DNA of 9,617 nucleotides, from NCBI GenBank assembly GCA_013813615.1, contig JACCRJ010000028.1, positions 1 to 9,617 on the forward strand, in the 5' to 3' direction. Positions 1 to 6,018 of this stretch are shown one piece after another; the first letter of the stretch is position 1, and every line of letters starts with the position of its first letter. The translations under genes and the position numbers were made by a program. A model generated the notes under the pieces. That model searched no databases. It was not told the origin of the DNA and saw only the letters and a program-made list of their open reading frames with translations. This DNA is from Lautropia sp. Lineage in GTDB: Bacteria > Pseudomonadota > Gammaproteobacteria > Burkholderiales > Burkholderiaceae_E.

Positions 1-341
1 ACCTGGGCGTGGTCGCGCAGGTGGTGGACCGCGTAGTGGTCATGTATGCCGGGCGGATCGTTGAAGAAGGCGCCGTCCAGGATGTGTTCGAGCGCCCCTC
101 GCACCCCTACACGCGGCTGCTGCTTCAGAGCATTCCCTCGATCGACCGCCAGCACGATCGCCTGCAGACGATTCCCGGCATGGTGCCGAGCCTGTCCCAC
201 CTTCCGCCGGGTTGCCGCTTCCATCCCCGCTGTCCCCAGGCGCGCGCCGCCTGCCGGGAGCAGGCGCCCGCCCTCTTCGAAGCAGGGATCCGGCACCAAG
301 CCGCCTGCATCGCATTGAACGGCTACCGCCATGCCGGCTGA
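1..341 (+). CDS. Dpp/Opp-type peptide ABC transporter ATPase, C-terminal part (5' end outside window)
   Basis: This is the tail of a cytoplasmic ATPase subunit that powers import of di- or oligopeptides or similar small molecules. The frame is open from the window edge (first full codon at position 3) and begins with LGVV, which normally follows the H-loop His-Asp of these ATPases. It continues through [12 protein letters not shown] and the HPYTRLLL motif of the oligopeptide-transporter C-terminal domain. Four cysteines follow in the pattern C-X5-C-X6-C-X17-C. The Walker A, signature and Walker B motifs lie upstream and are not visible. The stop codon overlaps the start of the next ATPase gene by 11 bases, as expected for a DppD-DppF or OppD-OppF pair that forms a heterodimer. 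By position it is the D-type subunit. The permeases and binding protein are expected upstream. The family call is strong; the substrate is unknown. Confidence 0.93.
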   Translation, partial: LGVVAQVVDRVVVMYAGRIVEEGAVQDVFERPSHPYTRLLLQSIPSIDRQHDRLQTIPGMVPSLSHLPPGCRFHPRCPQARAACREQAPALFEAGIRHQAACIALNGYRHAG

Positions 342-381
342 ACACGCGCCGGTGCAACGCACGCCGGCTGAACACACGCCG
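331..381 (+). repeat. Imperfect 30-bp-period direct repeat across the ATPase gene junction
   Basis: An 18-base unit beginning ccggctgaacac occurs at 334-351 and again at 364-381, with one mismatch by eye. The first copy contains the stop codon of the upstream ATPase in its frame. Both copies encode PAEH(A/T)P in the downstream ATPase. It looks like a short local duplication that lengthened the N-terminus without disturbing the conserved domain. Confidence 0.7.
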
Positions 382-1374
382 GCTGCACCGGCAACCGAAG
401 AGCCCCTGCTGCGGGTCCGCGGCCTGGTCAAGCACTTCCCGATCATGCGCGGTGTCCTTCTGCCCCGGCCTGCAGGGGCCGTGCGGGCGGTCGACGGCAT
501 TGACTTCGACATCGCCGACGGCCAGACGCTGGCATTGGTGGGGGAAAGCGGCTGCGGCAAGACCACCACCGGCCGGCTGATCCTGCGCATGATCGAGCCC
601 GGCGCCGGCACGATTCATTTCGCCGGAAGAGATCTGAGGAAGCTCTCGCCCGAGGCGATGCGATTGCAGCGCCAGCAGATGCAGATCATCTTTCAGGATC
701 CGTACGGGTCACTCGACCCGCGGATGACGGTGAGCGACATCCTCGACGAGCCGCTGCGCATCCATGGCGCCGGCGGCCGCAGCGCGCGCAAGCAGCGGGT
801 CGCCGAACTCCTCGACCTTGTCGGCCTGCGCAGCGAGTACGCCAACCGCTATCCGCATGAGTTCTCGGGCGGTCAGCGCCAGCGTATCGGGATAGCGCGG
901 GCCCTGGCACTGAAGCCACGCTTCATCGTCTGCGACGAGCCGGTATCGGCGCTCGATGTCTCGATCCAGGCGCAGATCGTCAACCTGATGCTCGATCTGC
1001 AGAAGGAGTTCAACCTCACCTACCTGTTCATCGCACATGACCTCGGCGTAGTAAAGCATGTGGCGGATCGGGTGGCGGTGATGTATCTGGGCCGCATCGT
1101 GGAGATCGCACACAAGCACCCGCTCTATGCTTCGCCGCAACACCCCTATACGCAGGCCCTGCTTGCGGCCGTGCCGATACCGCGGCCCTCGGCGAGGCAG
1201 GCGCTGTCGCCACTGAAGGGAGAGATACCGAGCCCCAGCAATCCGCCGCCGGGCTGTCATTTCAACACGCGCTGCCCGCATGCATATGATCGTTGTCGCC
1301 ATGAAGCACCGGCACTGCGCCGGGTGGCGCCAGGACATCGGGCCGCCTGCCACCTGCTCGTCCCGATCGACTGA
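331..1374 (+). CDS. Dpp/Opp-type peptide ABC transporter ATPase, DppF/OppF-like
   Basis: This 347-residue protein is the second ATPase of a peptide-type importer and acts on the inner face of the membrane. Visible motifs are Walker [10 protein letters not shown] (71-79), Q-loop Gln122 in [10 protein letters not shown], signature FSGGQRQR (178-185), Walker B ending in Asp202-Glu203 and H-loop His236. The oligopeptide-transporter C-terminal domain includes HPYTQALL (271-278) and cysteines 309, 315, 322 and 340, with the same spacing as in the upstream ATPase. The length is close to that of DppF/OppF (about 330). The extra residues are an N-terminal extension of about 25 residues containing a repeated PAEH motif, ahead of the first conserved strand. 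The ATG at 331 is the likely start because it is coupled to the previous stop; later starts would cut into the fold. The ribosome binding site is weak, consistent with coupling. Specificity depends on binding-protein and permease genes outside the window. Confidence 0.95.
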   Translation: MPAEHAPVQRTPAEHTPAAPATEEPLLRVRGLVKHFPIMRGVLLPRPAGAVRAVDGIDFDIADGQTLALVGESGCGKTTTGRLILRMIEPGAGTIHFAGRDLRKLSPEAMRLQRQQMQIIFQDPYGSLDPRMTVSDILDEPLRIHGAGGRSARKQRVAELLDLVGLRSEYANRYPHEFSGGQRQRIGIARALALKPRFIVCDEPVSALDVSIQAQIVNLMLDLQKEFNLTYLFIAHDLGVVKHVADRVAVMYLGRIVEIAHKHPLYASPQHPYTQALLAAVPIPRPSARQALSPLKGEIPSPSNPPPGCHFNTRCPHAYDRCRHEAPALRRVAPGHRAACHLLVPID

Positions 1375-1465
1375 CCTGCTCCTGCAGTGTGCTTCCTCGT
1401 CACCGAGTCACCTTCGACCTGAACCTGCCCCTTTCCACTTGAGCCAACCCCCAAGCTGAACGACC

Positions 1466-2479
1466 ATGGCGACATCCACCAGCCGCATCACCTCAGAGAT
1501 CGACTTCAATCGCGAAGGCAAGCAGGTCGGCTTCCTGCGCCTGCCGCATTCAGTGCACCGTTCAGCCTACGGCTGGATACCCATACCGGTTGCGTGCATC
1601 AAGAACGGCGAGGGGCCGCGCGTCCTGCTGATGGCCGGCAACCACGGCGACGAATACGAAGGCCAGATTGCCTTCGCGAACCTGCTTCGCGCGCTCTCGC
1701 CGGACGACGTGCGGGGCCGCCTGATCTTTCTGACCTCGGCCAACTTTCCGGCGGCGATGGCAGGCATGCGCACCTCCCCGATCGATCAAGGCAATCTCAA
1801 CCGCTCCTTTCCCGGCGATCCGGATGGCGGCGTCACCGCGCAGATCGCCTGGTACATCGAGCACGTGCTGCTGCCCCAATGCGACCATGTGTTCGACCTG
1901 CATTCAGGCGGCAGTTCGCTGATGTACCTGCCCAGCGGGCTCTGCCGGCGCCATGCCGACCGGCAGTGGATGGAACGCTCGCTCGAGTTGCTCATGGCGT
2001 TCGGCGCGCCGGTCTCCTATGTCGCCGACGCCCCGCAGGGGGAGGATCGGACGCTGACCGCCGCAGCAGCACGACAAGGCGTCATGCACATGGGCAGCGA
2101 ACTCGGCGGCGGCGGTACCTTGACGATCGCCGCGTTGCGCGCGGCGCAGGACGGCATCCGCCGTGCCTTGCGATCGATCGGCGCGCTGGCCGATACCGTC
2201 GCCATCACACCCGCGCCGCAGACGAACATCCTCCAGGTGCGCGGCGCCGACTATTTCGTGTACGCGCCCGAAGCCGGATTGTTCGAGCCACTGGTGGACG
2301 TGGGCGACGAAGTGGTGGCCGGCCAGAAGGCCGGCATCATCCACTTTCACGATACCCCCTGGCGCGAGCCGGCCGCAGCGGCTTTCCAACGGGCCGGTAC
2401 CGTACTGTGCAAACGCATGCCCTGCCGGACCGAACGCGGCGATTGCCTGTACCACCTCGGCACGCCGTTCCAGGCCTGA
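1466..2479 (+). CDS. Succinylglutamate desuccinylase/aspartoacylase-family zinc amidohydrolase (DoeB-like), copy 1
   Basis: This 337-residue cytoplasmic enzyme belongs to the M14-like AstE/aspartoacylase family, which hydrolyses the amide bond of N-acyl amino acids. DoeB/EutE of ectoine breakdown, which removes acetyl from N-acetyl-2,4-diaminobutyrate, is the closest type I recognise. Zinc ligands are visible as His60 and Glu63 in AGNHGDEYEG and His146 in DLHSGG. Asn112-Arg113 in GNLNRSFPG match the substrate-binding Asn-Arg pair. Glu212 in SELGGGG fits the catalytic glutamate. The C-terminal part (about 250-337) carries the YFVYAPEAGLFEP segment typical of DoeB-like members. There is no signal peptide. 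The gene starts 91 bases after the ATPase gene, and that gap shows no clear terminator or promoter. The ribosome binding site is weak. A paralogue lies two genes downstream. The family is certain; the exact N-acyl substrate is not determined. Confidence 0.9.
   Translation: MATSTSRITSEIDFNREGKQVGFLRLPHSVHRSAYGWIPIPVACIKNGEGPRVLLMAGNHGDEYEGQIAFANLLRALSPDDVRGRLIFLTSANFPAAMAGMRTSPIDQGNLNRSFPGDPDGGVTAQIAWYIEHVLLPQCDHVFDLHSGGSSLMYLPSGLCRRHADRQWMERSLELLMAFGAPVSYVADAPQGEDRTLTAAAARQGVMHMGSELGGGGTLTIAALRAAQDGIRRALRSIGALADTVAITPAPQTNILQVRGADYFVYAPEAGLFEPLVDVGDEVVAGQKAGIIHFHDTPWREPAAAAFQRAGTVLCKRMPCRTERGDCLYHLGTPFQA
1631..1668 (+). repeat. 38-bp perfect direct repeat, copy 1 (in first deacylase gene)
   Basis: This stretch is identical base for base to 3763-3800 in the second deacylase gene. 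It encodes the zinc-binding segment MAGNHGDEYEGQ. No silent difference occurs within it, although adjacent codons and other conserved motifs of the two genes differ at many third positions. The copies are in the same orientation, 2132 bases apart, and bracket the aldolase gene. Confidence 0.85.
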
Positions 2480-2521
2480 CCGGCAACGAATGAAGCTCGA
2501 GCAAGCCAGAGACTCTGCAAC

Positions 2522-3577
2522 ATGAAACCCGCCATCGATTTTCGCAGCGACAACTGCGGCCGAGCCGCCCCGGAACTGATCGAGGCGCTGTCTGCTGCCA
2601 ACACCGGCACCGCGCTCGGCTACGGCGGCGACGCCCTGACTGCACAAATGCAGGCGCGTTTCAGCGAGCTGTTCGAGGCGCCGGTTCGTGTGCATCCGGT
2701 GGCCACCGGCACCGCCGCGAACGCGCTGGCGCTGGCAGCGATGGCCACGCCTTTCGGCGCGGTTTATTGCAGCCCTCAAGCGCACATCAACACCTCGGAG
2801 TGCAACGCTACCGGTTTCTTCGGGGGCGGCACGAAGCTGGTAGCAATCGGCGGCCGGTACGGCAAGATCAGCGCCGATGCGCTCGAAAGCGAAATCGCCG
2901 CCGCGGGCAAGGGCCTGTCGCACAAGAGCCAGCCCAAGGCGGTGAACCTGGTCCAGGCTACCGACCTGGGCGCGGTGTATTCGGTGGACGAAGTCGCCGC
3001 GGTCGGCGCCGTCGCCCGCGCACACGGGCTCAAGGTCCATATGGACGGCGCAAGGTTCGCCAACGCGGTCGCTGCCCTGGGTTGCACGCCGGCGCAGGCG
3101 ACCTGGAAAGCGGGCGTGGATATGTTGTCCTTCGGAGTGACCAAGAACGGCGGGCTGCTCGGCGACGCGATCGTCGTCTTTGCACCGGACGCCGCACCAG
3201 ACCTCGGCTTTCACCTGCGACGCGCCGGTCTCGTCTGGTCCAAGATGCGGTTCGCGTCGGCGCAGATCATGGCCTACATCGAGAACGACCTGTGGCTGCG
3301 ACTGGCCCGGCAGGCGAACGCGGCAGCCAGCGCCATCGCCGCCGGGCTCGAAGCGATCGAGAGCGTCGGCCTCGTCGCCCCGGTACAAGCGAACGAGGTG
3401 TTCGTACAGATGGCGCCGCCGGCAGCTGCGTCCCTGGAGGACCAGGGATTCCTGTTCCATCGGCGCGGCCCGGACGTCGGGCGCTTTGTCTGCCGCTGGG
3501 ACACCGGCGAGGATGAAGTCGCGGCACTGGTTGCCGCCATTCGACGCAGTGCGGCCGGACGGAGGGCAGGCCGATGA
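2522..3577 (+). CDS. PLP-dependent L-threonine aldolase-type lyase (beta-eliminating lyase family)
   Basis: This 351-residue fold-type I PLP enzyme is expected to cleave beta-hydroxy amino acids to glycine plus an aldehyde. Its opening FRSDN followed by GYGGD (33-37) is typical of the roughly 346-residue Pseudomonas-type low-specificity L-threonine aldolases. Visible functional residues are the phosphate-binding ATGTAANA segment (61-68), His88 in QAHINTSE (stacks on PLP), Asp175 and Arg178 in HMDGARFANA, Schiff-base Lys208 in FGVTKNGG, and Arg325 in FVCRWDT for the substrate carboxylate. All key positions are present, so it should be active. The gene starts 42 bases after the first deacylase gene and overlaps the second by four bases (ATGA). 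Such aldolases accept threonine, allo-threonine, phenylserine or hydroxyaspartate in different species. Its place between two deacylases suggests a less common substrate released by deacylation, which is inference. Confidence 0.92.
   Translation: MKPAIDFRSDNCGRAAPELIEALSAANTGTALGYGGDALTAQMQARFSELFEAPVRVHPVATGTAANALALAAMATPFGAVYCSPQAHINTSECNATGFFGGGTKLVAIGGRYGKISADALESEIAAAGKGLSHKSQPKAVNLVQATDLGAVYSVDEVAAVGAVARAHGLKVHMDGARFANAVAALGCTPAQATWKAGVDMLSFGVTKNGGLLGDAIVVFAPDAAPDLGFHLRRAGLVWSKMRFASAQIMAYIENDLWLRLARQANAAASAIAAGLEAIESVGLVAPVQANEVFVQMAPPAAASLEDQGFLFHRRGPDVGRFVCRWDTGEDEVAALVAAIRRSAAGRRAGR
3561..3565 (+). promoter_or_regulatory. Strong ribosome binding site (GGAGG) for the second deacylase
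   Basis: GGAGG lies eight bases before the ATG at 3574, inside the last codons of the aldolase gene. It fixes the start of the second deacylase and supports translational coupling through the ATGA overlap. It is the clearest Shine-Dalgarno sequence in the operon. Confidence 0.8.
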
Positions 3578-4611
3578 GCGCCACGGCAAGCGCCACGGCA
3601 AGCGCCACCCCATCCAGGATCTGGACCCGGGTCGACTACGAGAAGGACGGCAAGCAGAACGGCTGGCTGCAGCTGCCCCATTCCGTCACCCGTTCGGCCT
3701 ACGGCAACATCGCCATCCCGATCAGCGTCATCAGGAACGGCAGCGGCCCGACGGCGTTCCTCATGGCCGGCAACCACGGCGACGAATACGAAGGCCAGAT
3801 CGCGCTCTGCCGGCTCGTCCGGGAGCTCGACCCTGGCGAGATCTCGGGGCGGATCATCGCGCTGCCCGCGGCGAACCTGCCGGCGGCAATGGCCGGCACC
3901 CGGGTCTCGCCAATCGACCAGGGCAACCTGAATCGCGCATTCCCGGGCGATCCGGACGGTTCGCCGACCTTCGCCATCGCGCACTACATCGACACCATCC
4001 TGTATCCGATGGCGGACATCCACCACGACCTGCATGCCGGCGGCTCATCGCTGCAGTACCTGCCGTTCGCCTCGATGCGCCAGGGGAAGGACGCCGACCT
4101 GAACCGCCGCGCCCTGGCGGCGTTGAAAGCGTTCGGCGCGCCGATCGGGCTGGTGTGGGCTTACAGTCCCGACCCGCGGCTGTCGTCGGTGGCGGCGGTC
4201 AACCGAGGGCTGGTCGGCCTCGGCGGAGAGTTCGGCGGCGGCGGTTCGGTCAGCAGCACCGGTATACGCATCATCGGGCGCGGCCTGCGCAACCTGCTCG
4301 CGCATGCCGGCATCCTCGATACGGCCGAGGCAGCCGGCGACTTCGCCGGCCCGTCCCGCCTGATGGAGGTCAAGAGCCGCGACTACTACGTCTATGCGCC
4401 CGAGCCCGGCCTCTTCGAGCCGGCAGTGGAACTCGGCGACAACGTCCGCCGGGGCGACCTGTGCGGCGAGGTTCATTTCGTCGACAACCCGGCGCGGCCA
4501 CCGGAGCGCTGTCACTTCGACGGCGACGGCATGGTGATCTGCAAGCGGCACTACGGGCGAGTCGAACGGGGTGATTGCGTCGTTCATCTCGCCACCGACT
4601 ACGCCGGCTGA
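3574..4611 (+). CDS. Succinylglutamate desuccinylase/aspartoacylase-family zinc amidohydrolase (DoeB-like), copy 2
   Basis: This 345-residue protein is a paralogue of the deacylase at 1466-2479, with roughly half of positions identical by eye. It should likewise hydrolyse an N-acyl amino acid in the cytoplasm. Zinc ligands are His68 and Glu71 (AGNHGDEYEG) and His154 (DLHAGG). The Asn-Arg pair is 120-121 (GNLNRAFPG), and the likely catalytic Glu219 sits in GGEFGGGG rather than the SELGGGG of copy 1. The segment YYVYAPEPGLFEP (271-283) matches the C-terminal part of copy 1. The first dozen residues are a low-complexity Ser-Ala-Thr stretch from a tandem DNA repeat; homology starts around residue 14. 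The start is set by the GGAGG ribosome binding site and the ATGA overlap with the aldolase gene. Different residues around the active site suggest a related but not identical substrate. The exact substrate is unknown. Confidence 0.9.
   Translation: MSATASATASATPSRIWTRVDYEKDGKQNGWLQLPHSVTRSAYGNIAIPISVIRNGSGPTAFLMAGNHGDEYEGQIALCRLVRELDPGEISGRIIALPAANLPAAMAGTRVSPIDQGNLNRAFPGDPDGSPTFAIAHYIDTILYPMADIHHDLHAGGSSLQYLPFASMRQGKDADLNRRALAALKAFGAPIGLVWAYSPDPRLSSVAAVNRGLVGLGGEFGGGGSVSSTGIRIIGRGLRNLLAHAGILDTAEAAGDFAGPSRLMEVKSRDYYVYAPEPGLFEPAVELGDNVRRGDLCGEVHFVDNPARPPERCHFDGDGMVICKRHYGRVERGDCVVHLATDYAG
3577..3608 (+). repeat. 12-bp tandem repeat at the start of the second deacylase gene
   Basis: The unit agcgccacggca occurs at 3577-3588 and 3589-3600, followed by eight bases of a third copy (3601-3608). 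It encodes an N-terminal Ser-Ala-Thr-Ala repeat directly after the initiator methionine. Since 12 is a multiple of three, gain or loss of a unit would keep the frame. Confidence 0.85.
3763..3800 (+). repeat. 38-bp perfect direct repeat, copy 2 (in second deacylase gene)
   Basis: This is the second copy of the block at 1631-1668, in the same orientation and at the same place in the protein (the zinc-binding segment). The identity stops abruptly on both sides: the base before the block differs and the codons after it diverge at third positions. Confidence 0.85.
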
Positions 4612-4623
4612 GCCGACCCAGCG

Positions 4624-5865
4624 ATGAACACGACCGCCCGCGAGACGAATGATGGAGTCACCGCAGATGCGATCGAGCGGGCGCACGCGGCGATAGCGCC
4701 GCACATCTCGCTGACGCCGTGCCTCGAGGCGAAGACGCTGTCGGCGATGCTCGGCTGCCGGCTGTTCCTCAAATTCGAAAACCTGCAGTTCACCGCGTCC
4801 TTCAAGGAGCGCGGCGCCTTGAACTTCCTGCTGTCGATGGACGCCGATGCCCGCGCACGCGGCGTCGTCGCCATGAGCGCAGGCAACCACGCGCAGGGCG
4901 TCGCCTACCATGCCGGCAGGCTCGGCATTGCTGCGACCATCTTCATGCCGCGCGACACGCCCTTCACCAAGGTTTCCCGCACCCGCAGCCTTGGCGCAGA
5001 CGTGCGCATCGAGGGCGCAAGCCTCACCGAAGCGGCGGCGGCAGCGCGTGAGCATGCGCAACGGTGCGGCGCGGTATTCCTCCATCCCTTCGACGACCCG
5101 CTGGTGATCGCCGGCCAGGGCACCGTCGCCCTTGAAATGCTCGACCAGGTGCCGGAGCTCGACACGCTGGTGGTGCCGGTAGGCGGCGGTGGCCTGCTCG
5201 CCGGCATGGCCGTCGCCGCGCGGCACCTGAAGCCGGACATCGTGCTCTACGGTGTCGAACCGGAACACTACCGTGCGATGCACCAGCACCTGCGCGGCGA
5301 AGCAGTGTCGGTCGGCGGCGACACGGTGGCCGAGGGCCTCGCCGTGCGCGACGTCGGCAGGCTGACCGCGAGTATCGTCAGGGACCTGGTCGACGACGTG
5401 CTGATCGTCGACGAGGCCGAGATCGAGCGCGCGGTCTGCTGGCTGGTCGACGTAGAGAAGACGGTGGTCGAAGGCGCCGGCGCGACCGGACTCGCGGCGC
5501 TGTCCCGCCACCGCGAGCGCTTTGCGGGCCGCTGCGTCGGCGTACCGCTGACCGGCGGCAACATCGACGTGCGCCTGCTTGCGTCCACCTTGCTGCGTGG
5601 ACTCGCCCGGGACGGCAGGCTGGTCGCCTTGTCAGTCTCGGTGCCGGATGCTGTCGGCAGCCTTTCGGCCATCACCACGTCGATTGCCGCCGCCGGCGGC
5701 AACATCGTCGAGATCCGCCACGATCGGCTGTTCGCGAGAGAGTCGGCACGGCGTGCCACGGTGGAGTTGGTCGTGGAGGCCCAGGATCGGGATCATGTGG
5801 CACTCATCGTTCGCGCGCTCGACGCCGCGGGGTTTCCGGTCGCGGAGAACCCCATCCACAAATAG
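4624..5865 (+). CDS. Threonine ammonia-lyase (PLP serine/threonine dehydratase) with C-terminal ACT domain
   Basis: This 413-residue fold-type II PLP enzyme converts L-threonine (often also L-serine or another beta-hydroxy amino acid) to a 2-oxo acid plus ammonia. Motifs are FENLQ (51-55), Schiff-base Lys61 in SFKERGA, the substrate loop SAGNHAQG (85-92), phosphate-binding GGGGL (187-191), EGAGATG (283-289) and TGGN (310-313). An ACT-type domain at about 335-408 (VSVPDAVGSLSAITTSIAAA onward) ends the protein. The length fits the roughly 400-residue, single-ACT class rather than long biosynthetic IlvA or the roughly 330-residue domainless enzymes. It begins 12 bases after the second deacylase gene with a weak ribosome binding site and looks like the last gene of the operon. 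EutB of hydroxyectoine use and beta-hydroxyaspartate dehydratase are related families, so the substrate could differ from threonine. The ACT domain suggests control by an amino acid ligand. Confidence 0.9.
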   Translation: MNTTARETNDGVTADAIERAHAAIAPHISLTPCLEAKTLSAMLGCRLFLKFENLQFTASFKERGALNFLLSMDADARARGVVAMSAGNHAQGVAYHAGRLGIAATIFMPRDTPFTKVSRTRSLGADVRIEGASLTEAAAAAREHAQRCGAVFLHPFDDPLVIAGQGTVALEMLDQVPELDTLVVPVGGGGLLAGMAVAARHLKPDIVLYGVEPEHYRAMHQHLRGEAVSVGGDTVAEGLAVRDVGRLTASIVRDLVDDVLIVDEAEIERAVCWLVDVEKTVVEGAGATGLAALSRHRERFAGRCVGVPLTGGNIDVRLLASTLLRGLARDGRLVALSVSVPDAVGSLSAITTSIAAAGGNIVEIRHDRLFARESARRATVELVVEAQDRDHVALIVRALDAAGFPVAENPIHK

Positions 5866-5885
5866 GCAAGGCCGACGAACGGTTA

Positions 5886-5900
5886 CCGGTTCCGGACCGG
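5886..5900. other. Short GC-rich inverted repeat after the operon
   Basis: CCGGT, a five-base spacer and ACCGG form a perfect five-base-pair stem 20 bases after the dehydratase stop codon. A second short palindrome (CGGT-T-ACCG, 5880-5888) overlaps it. No T run follows, so it is not a classical intrinsic terminator. It could be a weak hairpin, an operator half, or chance in G+C-rich DNA. Confidence 0.25.
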
Positions 5901-5965
5901 CGGCGAGCCGCGTGAGGAAACACGGTCCGATCCGCCACATTGCCGCCGCGCATGGTGTGCAAAGC

Positions 5966-5994
5966 TGTCCAGGCGCGGCAAAGCAAAATATAAT
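5966..5994 (+). promoter_or_regulatory. Putative sigma-70 promoter of the hybrid histidine kinase gene
   Basis: A perfect TATAAT at 5989-5994 lies in a short A+T-rich patch, which stands out in this G+C-rich window. The hexamer 17 bases upstream (TGTCCA, 5966-5971) matches TTGACA at only three positions, so the -35 element is poor and an activator may be needed. Transcription would begin near 6001, leaving a leader of about 18 bases before the TTG start. The rest of the 153-base gap (5866-6018) holds only the inverted repeat noted separately. Confidence 0.5.
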
Positions 5995-6018
5995 CTGACC
6001 ATTCACGGAACGGCAGAT

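Noticed and set aside
1375..1465. A promoter or terminator in the 91-base gap before the first deacylase
   Set aside because: I found no -35/-10 pair at proper spacing and no stable hairpin followed by a T run, so the gap is treated as an untranslated operon spacer.
1904..3613. A 569-codon open frame on the minus strand opposite the aldolase and parts of both deacylases
   Set aside because: The plus-strand genes have full sets of catalytic motifs. The minus-strand product has no recognisable domain and is rich in Arg, Gly and Ala, as expected for an antisense shadow in G+C-rich DNA.
3180..4574. A 464-codon plus-strand open frame in another phase over the aldolase and second deacylase
   Set aside because: It overlaps two convincing genes, and its product is arginine- and proline-rich without motifs, typical of an out-of-phase frame.
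1466..4611. Naming the deacylases doeB and treating the window as a standard ectoine degradation operon
   Set aside because: The partner ectoine hydrolase DoeA and the downstream aminotransferase/dehydrogenase genes are not in the window, and the aldolase does not belong to that pathway.
4045..5511. A 488-codon minus-strand open frame opposite the second deacylase and the dehydratase
   Set aside because: Shadow of well-supported plus-strand genes; its composition is biased and it contains no family motif.
4624..5865. Naming the dehydratase EutB or beta-hydroxyaspartate dehydratase
   Set aside because: Those enzymes are, as I recall, shorter and lack an ACT domain. This protein has the length and ACT domain of threonine ammonia-lyases, so a specific name is not justified.
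5886..5900. Intrinsic terminator for the catabolic operon
   Set aside because: The stem has only five base pairs and no T run follows, so it is kept as an inverted repeat of unknown role.
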